A DNA stretch of 64,000 nt from Yarrowia lipolytica (taxonomy: Eukaryota > Ascomycota > Dipodascomycetes > Dipodascales). The stretch is taken from assembly GCF_001761485.1 (NCBI RefSeq), contig NC_090771.1, positions 992,001 to 1,056,000 on the forward strand, read 5' to 3'. Positions 50,547 through 60,540 of this stretch are shown piece by piece. Position numbers and translations under genes: made by a program. The notes beneath the pieces were generated by a model. It had not been told where the DNA came from. It saw nothing but the letters and a program-made list of their open reading frames with translations, and did no database searches. Numbering within the stretch: position 1 is the stretch's first letter; the number at the start of each line of letters is the position of its first letter.

Positions 50547-52735
50547 ATGTCTACAGAGACGCTCCCTTTGAAAAGAAGCAGCCGGAGTTTGGAGCGGTTG
50601 GAGCCGAAACCGAGATCGGAGAGGTTACCGATGCTACAAGTAGCGACACTGAGGCAACTGCTGAGGAGTTCGACTACGTTGCCAAGGAACACGGGACTCC
50701 TCCAAACATCATTGATGGTACGTACTCGGCCGAAGTTGTGTTTATGGCCGACAAGTTCGCCCAGATGACCCAAGAAGAGGCCGTTATCATTTGCACCAGA
50801 GGAGTTTAGTACCACAGCCACGACCCCAAATTCAACGCCTGTTTCATGGACACGCTCAAGGGGCTCTTGGACTCTGGTGAAGAGAGCGAGAAGAATGACG
50901 AAGAAAACGAAGAAGACTTGGGGGCGGATCCTGCCCAACGGTCGAAGCAATTGCGATATTGGGCCACTCTGTTGCACTGGTGGTCTCCGTACCCCGAGGT
51001 TCGTGCTGTGACCGATCCTTTTGACGACGAAAACCAGTGTGCACTTACCTGGCGAGCCGTTCTTCTGGGAATCATCTGGGTCGGGGTGACTTCGTTTGTC
51101 AACATGTTTTTTCGACGTCCGATACCCGGGTATCACTCTGACTCCCTCCGTGTGTCAGGTATTGCTATATTACGCTGGACTACTGTTGCAATACTGTCTG
51201 CCGGACTGGGGATTCTCCATTACAGGCCACAGGTTCACACTGAACTCCGGAAAATGGTCCCAGAAAGAACAACTGCTGGCCACCGTCATGGTCAATTGCG
51301 CCAATTGAGGCCCTATATTCCGCTGAGAACATTTTTTAATGCAACATTTCATTTGTCTCTTTTCTACAACCCGAAATGGTCGGGAGGGTTCGGCTACGGC
51401 TTTTTGCTCATGCTGGTGACCCAATTCATGGGGTTTGGACTGGGGGGAATTCTCCGTCGAGTTGCAGTCTACCCGGTCATGTCAATGTGCCCAACCATTC
51501 TGCCGACTCTGGCGGTGTTCTACACCAACAACTACACCACGTGGCTGCCCATCAACGATAACAGACTGTATGACAACTCGGGAAACGTCTACGACGTGAC
51601 CAAAATCCTCACCAACTATCTGTTTGACGAGCAGAAATACCAAAACTACTCCCCTCCTGAATAGACCGCCGCCAACCTCCTTCTTTACGGAGCACTTCCC
51701 CAGCTACCCCATGGTGTTTGTTTACACCTGCCGGGAAAACCATGTGGACGGCACTTAAAGACACGGCGCTGGCCCTGAGATATCTCCACCGGTCCAACCA
51801 TGAGGGCCTGGGAGGTCCCTTCTCTCGAATGCAAAAGAAACACAAGGAGGTGCCCGACTGGTGGTTCTACTGCATTCTACTCGCCACCTTTGGGGTTTCC
51901 ATGGCTGTGGTCGAGCATTGGATACGCTCTTCCAGGCTCATTCCAGGCCCTCGGCGCCACCAAGGCTCTGGTTGTTCAGGTGGCAGACCAGGCCATGATC
52001 TACACCACCGACCAGAAAACCACCCACTACGCGCACATCCTGCCTCCCCGGAGCATTTGTCTGATCCAACTGTGGGCCACGCTGGTCAATGGGCTGGTTT
52101 GTCTCGGAGTCATGCAATTCCAGTTCTCCATCAACGACATTTGCACCAAACACAACGCCATGAAGTTCTCCTGTCCCAACGAAACCACTCTGTTCTCCGC
52201 CTCCATCATTTGGGGGCTGGTTGGACCCAAGCGAATCTTTGACCACCAATACCCGGTTCTCAAGTGGATGTTTCTGCGGGGAGCTGGGGTCGGGTTTGTC
52301 TTTTGGGCAGTCCAATTTGCAATTCCGCAACTGCTGCTGCTGAACAGGTACCCCCACAAGACGAAGCAGATTCTCAGGTACCAGCGAATCGTGACCAAGG
52401 CCCATCCTCTGATCATCGTCAACGGGTTTTTGGGCTGGACTCCCTACAACCTGACCAAATGGTCATCACGGTATACGTGGCCCTGGGGTTCAACTGGTTC
52501 ATCATGAAGCGGTTCCTGGCTTGGTGAGAAAGTACGCCTACGTTTTCTCCGCAGGCATGGACACAGGAGTCGCTCTCAGCGCCATCATCATCTTTTTTGC
52601 AGTCCAGTACCACGACAGACCCCTCAGCTGGTGGGCAACAACGTTTCCACCGCCGGAAGGGACGGCTCCACCATTCCTCCACCTCCTCTTCCGGATGTCG
52701 GGTACTTCGGTCCTGGTCCTGGTAATTATTCTTAG
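50547..52735 (+). pseudogene. OPT oligopeptide transporter pseudogene, copy 2
   Basis: Collinear with the intact OPT gene. An acidic N-terminus with Ala-Glu-Thr-Glu-Ile-Gly-Glu-Val and Gly-Thr-Pro-Pro-Asn is followed by His-Trp-Trp-Ser-Pro-Tyr-Pro (about 50975), the Leu-Asn-Ser-Gly-Lys-Trp equivalent of the NPG motif (about 51240), helices, Leu-Pro-Pro-Arg-Ser-Ile (about 52040) and the Gly-Tyr-Phe-Gly-Pro-Gly end at 52733-52735. The first ATG is out of frame with the conserved N-terminus. There are stops at 50807 and 51306, frame changes near 51110-51200, deletions around 51500 and 51920 (two helices' worth missing in each), and a stop at 51662. It is shorter than copy 1 owing to the deletions. 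Well-conserved blocks such as 51930-52440 show that it came from the same duplication series. Confidence 0.9.
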
Positions 52736-52964
52736 TAATCACAATGTGTTATTGTAATCAACTCCAAGTAGCCTGTACAGAGATGGACACACCCAAATCA
52801 CCATACTTCAAGCACCCGCAAGAGTCAACTAAACCCAACTATCAGGAAGTGGGATCCAACTAAACCTAACTATGACCTAGTTATATCTAACTAAACCCAG
52901 CCACTGACCATTTAAGTTCAGAGGACCCCGCAATTCAGATCCAGACTCCACAGCATCACCTCAC

Positions 52965-53773
52965 ATGCTCCGACTCAACTCTGTCGCCCGACAACTCCGT
53001 CCCTTCTCCACCTCCTCGCCCGCCATGCAATTCTTTCTCGTCCAGGTCGCCGACAAGCCCGGTATGCTCGAAAAGCGAATGTCTCTGCGACCCGCCCATC
53101 TGGAGGCTCTGCAGAACAAGTCTGCCGGCAACAACTTCATCATTTGCGGCGGAGGCGTTGCCGACAAGCATCCTGGCGCCGGCGAAACCCCCCAGGTGAC
53201 TGGGTCCACGCTGATTGTGCAGACTGACGACCGTGACAGCATTGTGGAGAAGCTCAAGGGAGACGTGTACGCCAAGGAGGGCGTTTGGGATTTGACCAAT
53301 GTCAAGATTCAGGCCGTGAGTATGAGCGTTCAGCAAGGGGACTGTCGAGGTAGTCTGACAGTCCTATGGCCAAGTGGCGCAGCTGCTGGGACTGCTACGT
53401 CGGTGGTGATGGTGATGGTGATGTTCAGCGATGTGCTGTCACTTGCGGCGTGGCTAGTGCGGATCTGGCACTGTGCGGTAGATCCTGGTCGAACGTTGGG
53501 CTGGTGACCACACTCTGTCATCTCTTGATAGCAATTGACTGGTTGTGATTGGTTGGTTGATTGACTTGATTGACCCAGATACCAGACACCCAGATTGAAA
53601 CTGAGATGGAATCTTGAAAGATCAAAAAGATCCTCGTGGACCATTACCCTTCACCACCGCCTACAACCATTACCCTTCCACCACCACCCACCGTACTCAA
53701 GCAACCTCCCCCCCTGACTATACTAACCCAGATGTTCATGCCCCCCTTCTACTTTAACCGACTGCTGGACTAG
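52965..53773 (+). CDS. YCII-related small protein, two exons, probable mitochondrial targeting
   Basis: Exons 52965-53315 and 53732-53773 give 130 residues. The intron begins GTGAGT and ends with the fused branch-point/acceptor TACTAACCCAG, the hallmark of this yeast. Both exons join at a codon boundary and the second adds 13 residues ending in a conserved-looking aromatic/basic end. Unspliced, the frame would run on to 53507 with non-family sequence. The N-terminal 21 residues are Arg/Ser/Leu-rich without acids, like a mitochondrial presequence; an internal Met at 22 could give a cytosolic form. The core (Val-Ala-Asp-Lys-Pro-Gly-Met...Arg-Pro-Ala-His-Leu...Gly-Gly-Gly...Lys-Gly-Asp-Val-Tyr-Ala-Lys-Glu-Gly-Val-Trp) fits the YCII/dimeric alpha-beta barrel family, whose cellular role is poorly defined. 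Confidence 0.85.
53316..53731 (+). other. Spliceosomal intron of the YCII-domain gene
   Basis: 416 nt, donor GTGAGT, branch point TACTAAC at 53721-53727, acceptor CAG at 53729-53731 (only four bases after the branch-point motif). The CDS after removal is in frame and stops 14 codons later. Confidence 0.8.
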
Positions 53774-54228
53774 CCTAGCCGTCTGACATAGTGAATCTAT
53801 CTCTAGAACTGCGCAGTAAATCAGAGCCGCCGGTATACATGTGACCTAGATCCTGGACTCGGCATGCTAAAACTGCTCATATGGTCATTTGAAAAACACC
53901 ATGGGAAAACTGCCGTCAAGCCGACCACAACCATGTATTGTATATCCCGATCAGCTGGTCCTGATGCTCAACAAGTCGCCCAACCACCTCCAGCAACTAC
54001 ATTGCGCTGCAGTACGTACAGTAGAGAATGGGAGATATTCGATAAGATCAACAAAACACTCATTTACAAATCTATCTATCTTCGCGGCTCGGCCTGTCCT
54101 CCAACATCAACCGAATCACTTGAACGCACATCAACATCTACCATCTCATCCCCTGGCTCACATTCACTAAGCCCGATTTCATCAATGGCAATTTCATAGT
54201 GATACGTGTCCAGATATTCATCCGCGAT
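53774..54228. other. Convergent intergenic region
   Basis: Lies between the 3' ends of the YCII gene (+) and the esterase gene (-). Short frames only, no RNA gene recognised. Confidence 0.5.
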
Positions 54229-55725
54229 TCATAGGCGCGAAAGCGCATTGGACAAACGCCCAACCTGGCCAAAGTCCATCTTGGACAGCGCCTCGTACCG
54301 CTCGACGGGTCGGACCTTGTTCAACTCACTCAGCGGCAGCTGCTGGTAGCCGCCGTTTCTGTACACTCCAAAGTTTCGATGGTCCCAGGGCTCCAGGCCA
54401 TACGCCAGCCGCAAAAAGTGGCTCTGGAACAGCCGAGACAGCTTGTCGCCGTGCTCGTTGAACTTGGTCGAGTTGAACATGTACAGCACGTCGACGGCGT
54501 GGTGGGCCCGCTGGTCGGGGTTGTGGGGGTTGGGCTCATCGACGGCCAGACGGTAAACTCGAGAAGTGGAGCCGTTGTTTCGGGCCTCCTCCATCTTCTT
54601 GAACAGCAGATGGTTAAAGTAATTGAAGGTGGCGTCAGTCTTGAGATCGAGACACGCAGACTTGATATCGCCACCCTCCTTGATGCCGTAAAGCTCGGAA
54701 ATCTCCTTACCCACGGGCGACTTGGCCACCTTTGCCAACAGCTCCTCGTCGTCCTGCGCGTTGACTGGCAGGAAATACAGCATGCCCTCGTCCTTGCAAT
54801 CGGAGATGATGAGCTTGTCGAGCCAGTCAGGAGTCAGATGCTGCTTCCATCCGGGCTCGAAAAAGTCGCCGTCGTCGCAAGTCATGCACACAGCCACATT
54901 GAGCTTGATCTGGGCGTCGAGCAGCTCCTTATCGGACAGAGAAGCAAGGTCGGCCACTTCCTTGCCAGTGACCTTGGCCACCTTCTCCTCCAAACGAGCA
55001 TGCCACTTGGGAGGCTGAGGAGTGATGGTCTCGAGAGTGCCACTCATCATGACGGCATTTCGGAACAACTTTCGGCCGTTCATGGAGTCCTTGATGAGCA
55101 TGTTATGGACTGCTACAGAGCCGGCAGACTCACCGGTCAATGTCACGTTCAAAGGATCGCCTCCAAAGTCCTGAATGTGGCGGTTGACCCACTGGCAGCC
55201 CGTGTACTGATCCCACGTGCCCCAGTTGCCCTTGCCGTTCTTGGTGAGGAAGCCCGCGAGACCCAGTCGGTACTCGATACACACGTGCACAATCGGCTTG
55301 CCTACTCGCACCGACTCTGCCACCAGGAACTGGGGCTCATAGATGAGGTTGTAGATACTGCCCTCAATATTGGAGCCGCCGTGGATCCACACAACAGTGG
55401 GCAGCCGGGCGTTGGCAGACACGCCCTTCGGTCGCGTCACAATCAGGTTGTCGCACAGCAGACCGTCCTGGTACGTGTCCACATTGACTTTCTCCCAGAG
55501 GTCGTCTGGCACGGAGAAGAAGTTGAATGGGGTGCGGGGTTGGGGGCACACGGGACCGACCTTGGTGGCGTCGATCTCCGCGCCGTTCCAATCGTTCTTG
55601 AGCACGGGCTTCTCAAACTTGCCAGGAATGTCGGCGTATCGGATGTTGAGAAACTGCTCAACAGCGCCGTTCTGAACGGTGTTGCCGACAATCGAGGCGT
55701 TGAGCGAGGGGAGTTCGAGAGGCAT
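54229..55725 (-). CDS. Type-B carboxylesterase/lipase-like hydrolase with peroxisomal C-terminus
   Basis: 498 residues of the alpha/beta-hydrolase carboxylesterase family. Oxyanion-hole His-Gly-Gly is at 115-117, nucleophile elbow Gly-Glu-Ser-Ala-Gly at 198-202 (Ser200), the acid probably Glu313 (Asp-Glu-Gly-Met), and the catalytic His at 408/409 in Ala-His-His-Ala-Val-Asp-Val. The active site therefore looks complete. There is no signal peptide, unlike secreted fungal lipases of this family, and the chain ends Ser-Arg-Leu, a type 1 peroxisomal targeting signal, so an intracellular, probably peroxisomal, ester hydrolase is inferred. Substrate unknown (lipid, sterol or xenobiotic ester). The ATG at 55725 is the natural start. 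The upstream region holds repeated GTCTATTGGT/GTCGATTGGT phrases. Confidence 0.88.
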   Translation of the reverse strand: MPLELPSLNASIVGNTVQNGAVEQFLNIRYADIPGKFEKPVLKNDWNGAEIDATKVGPVCPQPRTPFNFFSVPDDLWEKVNVDTYQDGLLCDNLIVTRPKGVSANARLPTVVWIHGGSNIEGSIYNLIYEPQFLVAESVRVGKPIVHVCIEYRLGLAGFLTKNGKGNWGTWDQYTGCQWVNRHIQDFGGDPLNVTLTGESAGSVAVHNMLIKDSMNGRKLFRNAVMMSGTLETITPQPPKWHARLEEKVAKVTGKEVADLASLSDKELLDAQIKLNVAVCMTCDDGDFFEPGWKQHLTPDWLDKLIISDCKDEGMLYFLPVNAQDDEELLAKVAKSPVGKEISELYGIKEGGDIKSACLDLKTDATFNYFNHLLFKKMEEARNNGSTSRVYRLAVDEPNPHNPDQRAHHAVDVLYMFNSTKFNEHGDKLSRLFQSHFLRLAYGLEPWDHRNFGVYRNGGYQQLPLSELNKVRPVERYEALSKMDFGQVGRLSNALSRL

Positions 55726-58312
55726 GGCGACTGGGGAAAGACCGTCTATTGGGGTAGTGTCGTTTGGTGTGGTGTCGATTGGTGTGTCTATTGGTTTGCG
55801 TCTGTGAGACTCGCTGGGCGGATTGCAAGTCGATTCGAGTTGTTTCTGGGCCGTTTTCGCGCGCGTGGTATTTGTTTAACTCGTCACAAAAAATGGAGAG
55901 GAAGTCAACTTCTTTCTCTATCTTTTATTTCGGTGCGTTTTTCGGTTTATGCAGCTGCATGCATGCATGCGTGTGGGGTGCATGTGGAATCGGGGGTGAA
56001 ATAGATGCTCCATTTTGAAGGGTTTTGGGGGGAAATGTAGGAGATGAGAGAGGTTCAGTGGACTCCTTGGAACTAGGAGAATTGAATCCCACTTTAATAT
56101 CCGCTATAGGACCGTTTTTCGGCAACTTGCGTCCGTCTGACCGCAATCTCTCGGCTAATCATTAAAGTTGGAGATTTCATGGAGAAAAATGAGATCCGAT
56201 TCAGATGACGTAAATGAGAGACATTCTGGGGTTTGAAGTTGATCAGATATGTCTCCACAACGGCAGCAATTATAGCTAACGTTTTTTTCACAGTTTTCAG
56301 CGTCAAAAATGACGATTCTGAAGTACTTAGACTCTTAAAACCCCTGTTCTGTTTCCAACATGTAAATCTCCTCTCATGGAATAAAGAATACTCAAAAGTG
56401 CCCGTTATTGGTCTCAATCCAATTTTCTCGTAGTATAATGTGTCATTGGACCTATTTCCAGTCTTTATCGTCTTCCTATCAAGCGATAGCAAAGACCACA
56501 AGACATGCGTCGAAAATCGCATATCGGCAATCACCCCAATTCCCATCGGATTTTGATGAATTTACTTCAGTAGAAATATACCACCCCAATTAACACATTC
56601 CAAGTTCCAGCGAGGCTCTTCAACCTCTGTAACTTCTTCCATACTACAATTACTCCAACCATAGACCTCAACCACATCCTACTCCCTGTAACTCGTCCAA
56701 TAATGATCAGATTACGTCGGGGAGTTCTTGCTCGTTTTCATATTGACTTTTTTCGCCGATTTTCTTGTATATATCAACTACAACTCACTCATAATGACGC
56801 CATTTATGTATATTTCTATAACCGATATATTTAATGTTTGTTAGTAATCAAAATTAGAAACAAATGTGAAAAATACAGACTCGATCTCTGCTGGAACAAC
56901 GGAGACTTGTGGAGACCAATTTTTTTCCTCATATCAACCCCAACCCCTTTGCCCACTCCATTTACTTGCCTAACCCTGAAATACTTGATCCTAAACCGCA
57001 ATTCACAACCTCGGCTCATCCTTACCCCACACAAATAAAGTCGGCCGAAAAACCGTTAAAACCGATGCATCTGAACAGGGTTAGGGTACTAGAGGCAGGT
57101 TCCGGAGACATTTCGGAGGGGTGAAAGCGATATGTCATGTGACCAAAACGACGATCTAAATGGCTGCTGGTCATGTGATTTCGTTTCATGGGTCATGTGA
57201 TTTCGTTTGGTCCGTAACGTGACTTTTTGGGCGATAGTCAGAATATGAATTCAAAGAACTGAAACATGCTAGAGAGCGATTGCTTGAGTCCCGTGATATC
57301 TTATTCGGGGACTGGGGGTGGAATTTGTCAAAGTTTTGTGGGCAGAATGGAGTCATTTGCCGGGGGTATCGATAACATTGTGTAGACCACTCCGGAGTTC
57401 TCTGGGAGATCAGACGCGGGAATGTGAGTCGGACTGAAGCCTTGCCGTCGCAGGTGCATCTACCGCTGAGTGTGGAAATGCGACTCTCGAAGCCATGTAT
57501 CGCAGACGAAGACGGGAGTCTGTTTCAGTGTCGCCATGGCAGATGAGAGTGGGTGTATGTCTCCAAGTCGCCACGATCAGAGACGAGGACACAGTCGTGA
57601 GAACAACAGATATATGCACTGATTTGCTACTAGCAGAGACAAAGACACAATCATGAGAAGGACTCAGAGTCTGTCTTCGCGTAAACACCAACACCTACAG
57701 CTCACGCCCACCAATGTAGTCACACAAGAGACCTGACCGTTGTCGTGTCTGTATCCCGCTCTGTGCCTGTGTTTGAAACGATAGCACCAGAGAACAACAT
57801 CTGTGTTAGTTGGGTCTTCAAACGACATCTGAATCAATCTGGTGCCCCAAGAACTGCATTTGAGAGCCAGCACAGTACCCTTGATATCAAGTGACCATGT
57901 TGCACTACCAGCACCTCCTCGGAAAGACTTCGGCGGCATCCTGTCACCGTTGTATGATATATCAGTGCAACTTCCGGTATGAGTTATGCATTGTAACGCT
58001 GCCGAGTGTTGCATTCCCGCGAACCGGGCGGTTGTCGGCGATTAGATCTTGCTATGAGGGACAATGTTGCATTGAGATCTTGTTGCAACACGTGTTAATG
58101 CACGGACGTTTACGGTACCAACACTAGTACTGTACTACAGTAGTGACTATTGATACCGCCATTTGATACTGCGTATGTACTGGATACATGCAATTGGTTT
58201 CTACTCCTTACACCGTCACCGATCTTAGCCTGGTCAGATGGGCAACTACTATAGCCCGAAGCACGCCTTATATTATTCGTGGGCAGCTATTGTCAGGCCA
58301 GGTAACAAGGAC

Positions 58313-58412
58313 TCGTTTTATTTGTTCTATTTGTTCTATTTGTTCTATTTGTTTTATCTATTTTATTTTATTTGTTTTATTTGTTTTATTTGTTTCTTTA
58401 TGTTTTATTAAT
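58313..58412. repeat. TTTGTTCTA / TTTGTTTTA short tandem array
   Basis: About ten units of 9-10 bp (TTTGTTCTAT, TTTGTTTTAT, TCTATTTTAT) in a T-rich non-coding tract. Confidence 0.85.
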
Positions 58413-59167
58413 TTTTCTTCACTTATCGAGGCCTCTTGTGCATGTGCATATGGTCAGGCCTGGAACAAAGCCGCTATGATAGTTCGCCGAATGTCTTAAC
58501 TCCATTGGGTCTCCGGAATAATACAGTGAAAACTAGTGAAATAAATAATAAAATAGGTCACCAAGATGCGTGGACTTGCATGGAGGTGCTTGAAAGGTGT
58601 AGGCGCAGCGAACAATGCCGATGCAGTAAGGACGGAGCCGAAAAGAGACCTACAGGTGGAGGACATGGGACATGGGACATGGGTGTTGCTTGTTGAAAAT
58701 AGGAGCTAGTACGGATAAGAATACGGTGCTTATCGGTCGGTCTTTGTTGCTGTTATCCGGTCATTTCTTTGTCTATCCTGTTGTCCTACTTCAAAATGTA
58801 TAATATAGGATATGTGAGTTGAATAGGGAGAGGATGTGGAAAGCATTTTTTTGTTTTTTGGCAAAAAAAACAATCAAACCAAACATCGAATTCCACAATA
58901 ACGGAAGAACCTTGCTGGTCAAAGGACGGAGGTTCGCCTGTTTCTGAAGAGTGTTTGTTTTCTGTGATTTTTCTAGACATTTCGGTTGTACCTGCGCTGG
59001 AAAATAACTGGCCGGCAAGAAGGAGGAGTTTGCATTCAGAGAAAGGTGTTATCGCCCCAACTTGGCGATTTTTGAAGGCTTTCCAACATAGCACCTGCGC
59101 TTGTCTGGTCTGATCTGTCTCGTTCTCGAATAGCAAATAATTACAAGGGTAAACGAATGCGACGGTT

Positions 59168-59275
59168 AGCGAACACGAGAGCTTCAGTAAACGAATACGA
59201 GACCCCATTTAAGCGAATACGAGCACGCCTTTCAAACTCTGCTTGCGAAGCGAATACGACAACTCCATTGAATCG
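59168..59275. repeat. Spaced repeats of RCGAAYACGA
   Basis: Four copies (GCGAACACGAG, ACGAATACGAG, GCGAATACGAG, GCGAATACGAC) spaced about 22-40 bp apart in a non-coding stretch on the gene's 3' side. Confidence 0.6.
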
Positions 59276-59499
59276 ACCACGTGGATTTCAGAACAAACAA
59301 ACAAACACGTGGAACTCGTCTAGGCAATTCTGCAAAATGGTCTTTAAAACAAATGAATCCTGATAAGTGGATATCTTTCAAGAAACGTGACAAACTACCG
59401 CTAGAACTTACAACTATTCATAAGGCTATCAAGAATTGGCACAGATGACAGCTCCATTTAGCCTCATTCAATCCCTTTCATTCAGCTCCAAACACTTCT

Positions 59500-60540
59500 T
59501 CAATCAGCTCGTGATTCCGATTTCGCAGCCTCGTACTGCTTGGTAAAGTCCACAATCGACTGCTCGAGCCCAATCCACTGCAAATCCAGCAACTGGCGGG
59601 TATTGGAGTTGTCGTAGTTAAAGTACTGGGCGGCGACTCGGGGTCCGTTCCCGGGAGTACCTTCCGCAATTGTGCCTCGAATGTCGGAAAAGTTCTTGTT
59701 GAGAATATCAACCAAGTCCTGGGCCGCAAACTTGCCGTTGCACAGGAGCAGCCGCTTGTCGTCGAGCTTGGAGTCGATAGCCAACGTATGGGCCCGGGCC
59801 ACGTTTCGCACGTCAACCCACAAAAACGCAAAGTCTCCCGGCGTGTCTCCAGGCTTGGTGTCCAGAGCCAGGCTGTTGATGACGTCGCTGGACGTGTTGA
59901 GCGCCTTGGGGTCGATTTTGGTCGCATGGGGTCCAAACACCGCCGCAGGGTTGACTGTAGTCAGCGAAAAGCGCGGCTTGGTGCTCTCGACGAACTTCCA
60001 CGCCTCCTGCTCGGCAAATGTCTTGGAGGCTACGTAGGCCAGTTCGGCGTTGTTTGACTCAGCAGCCTGGTCCCACGTGACGGGGTTCCATGTAGCCTCC
60101 GTTGCCACGTAGCTGGGGTCCTTGTTTCTGAACGGGTCGAGCATGGAGGCCACCGAGGATGTCAGCACCACCTTGTGCACGTTGTGGCCGGCGTCTTGGG
60201 TTACCTGGAGCACCGAACGGGTGCCCTCGAGCGCCGGCTCCAGCAGGTCTTTGACCACGTCCTCGGAGTTGTAGAAAAACGGCGATGCCGTGTGCATCAC
60301 AACCGCAATTTCGGGGTGTGAGGCAAAAATCGCCTTGAGCTCGTCCTGGCTTCGAACATCGGAAAGCGTGGCAAAAGTCAGCTTGCCGGACTTGTGGGCT
60401 TCAGGAAACGCCTCCTGGAGCTTGGAGGCCTTGCTGAGCTGGCGCACGGTGCCCAAGACCTTGTGCCCGTGATTCAGGAGATCTGCAATGACCTGACCAG
60501 CAATAAACCCGGTGGCTCCGGTGACGAGAATGGTTGACAT
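59500..60540 (-). CDS. Gre2-like NADP-dependent short-chain reductase (extended SDR)
   Basis: 346 residues. N-terminal Rossmann motif Thr-Gly-Ala-Thr-Gly-Phe-Ile-Ala (7-14) with a basic residue (Arg33) suited to the NADPH phosphate; Ser-Ser-Val-Ala-Ser (128-132) and catalytic Tyr169-x3-Lys173 form the active site; Asn-Pro-Ala-Ala-Val-Phe-Gly-Pro follows as in the dihydroflavonol-reductase/methylglyoxal-reductase (Gre2) branch. These enzymes reduce aldehydes and ketones such as methylglyoxal, isovaleraldehyde or diketones, in the cytosol. Length matches the family. Yeasts carry many paralogues, so the symbol is left blank. A TTTTATACTT element lies about 30-40 bp upstream of the start. Confidence 0.9.
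   Translation of the reverse strand: MSTILVTGATGFIAGQVIADLLNHGHKVLGTVRQLSKASKLQEAFPEAHKSGKLTFATLSDVRSQDELKAIFASHPEIAVVMHTASPFFYNSEDVVKDLLEPALEGTRSVLQVTQDAGHNVHKVVLTSSVASMLDPFRNKDPSYVATEATWNPVTWDQAAESNNAELAYVASKTFAEQEAWKFVESTKPRFSLTTVNPAAVFGPHATKIDPKALNTSSDVINSLALDTKPGDTPGDFAFLWVDVRNVARAHTLAIDSKLDDKRLLLCNGKFAAQDLVDILNKNFSDIRGTIAEGTPGNGPRVAAQYFNYDNSNTRQLLDLQWIGLEQSIVDFTKQYEAAKSESRAD

Larger units (their letters stand above)
55726..59499. other. Long intergenic region, no gene seen
   Basis: About 3.8 kb without a supported gene. Contents: CATGCATGCATGCG microrepeat (55958-55971), TCATGTGA-type sites (57134-57200), a TTTGTTCTA/TTTGTTTTA array (58313-58412), and a spaced GCGAATACGA repeat (59168-59275). 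A 47-codon frame at 58566-58709 exists but has no supporting feature. Confidence 0.5.

Noticed and set aside
54379-56004. 541-codon + strand frame opposite the esterase
   Set aside because: Antisense shadow of the carboxylesterase, which has a complete catalytic triad; composition is Val/Leu/His/Gln-rich shadow type.
58566-58709. 47-codon + strand frame with a presequence-like start
   Set aside because: Contains a GGGACAT microrepeat and no recognisable family; too little evidence.
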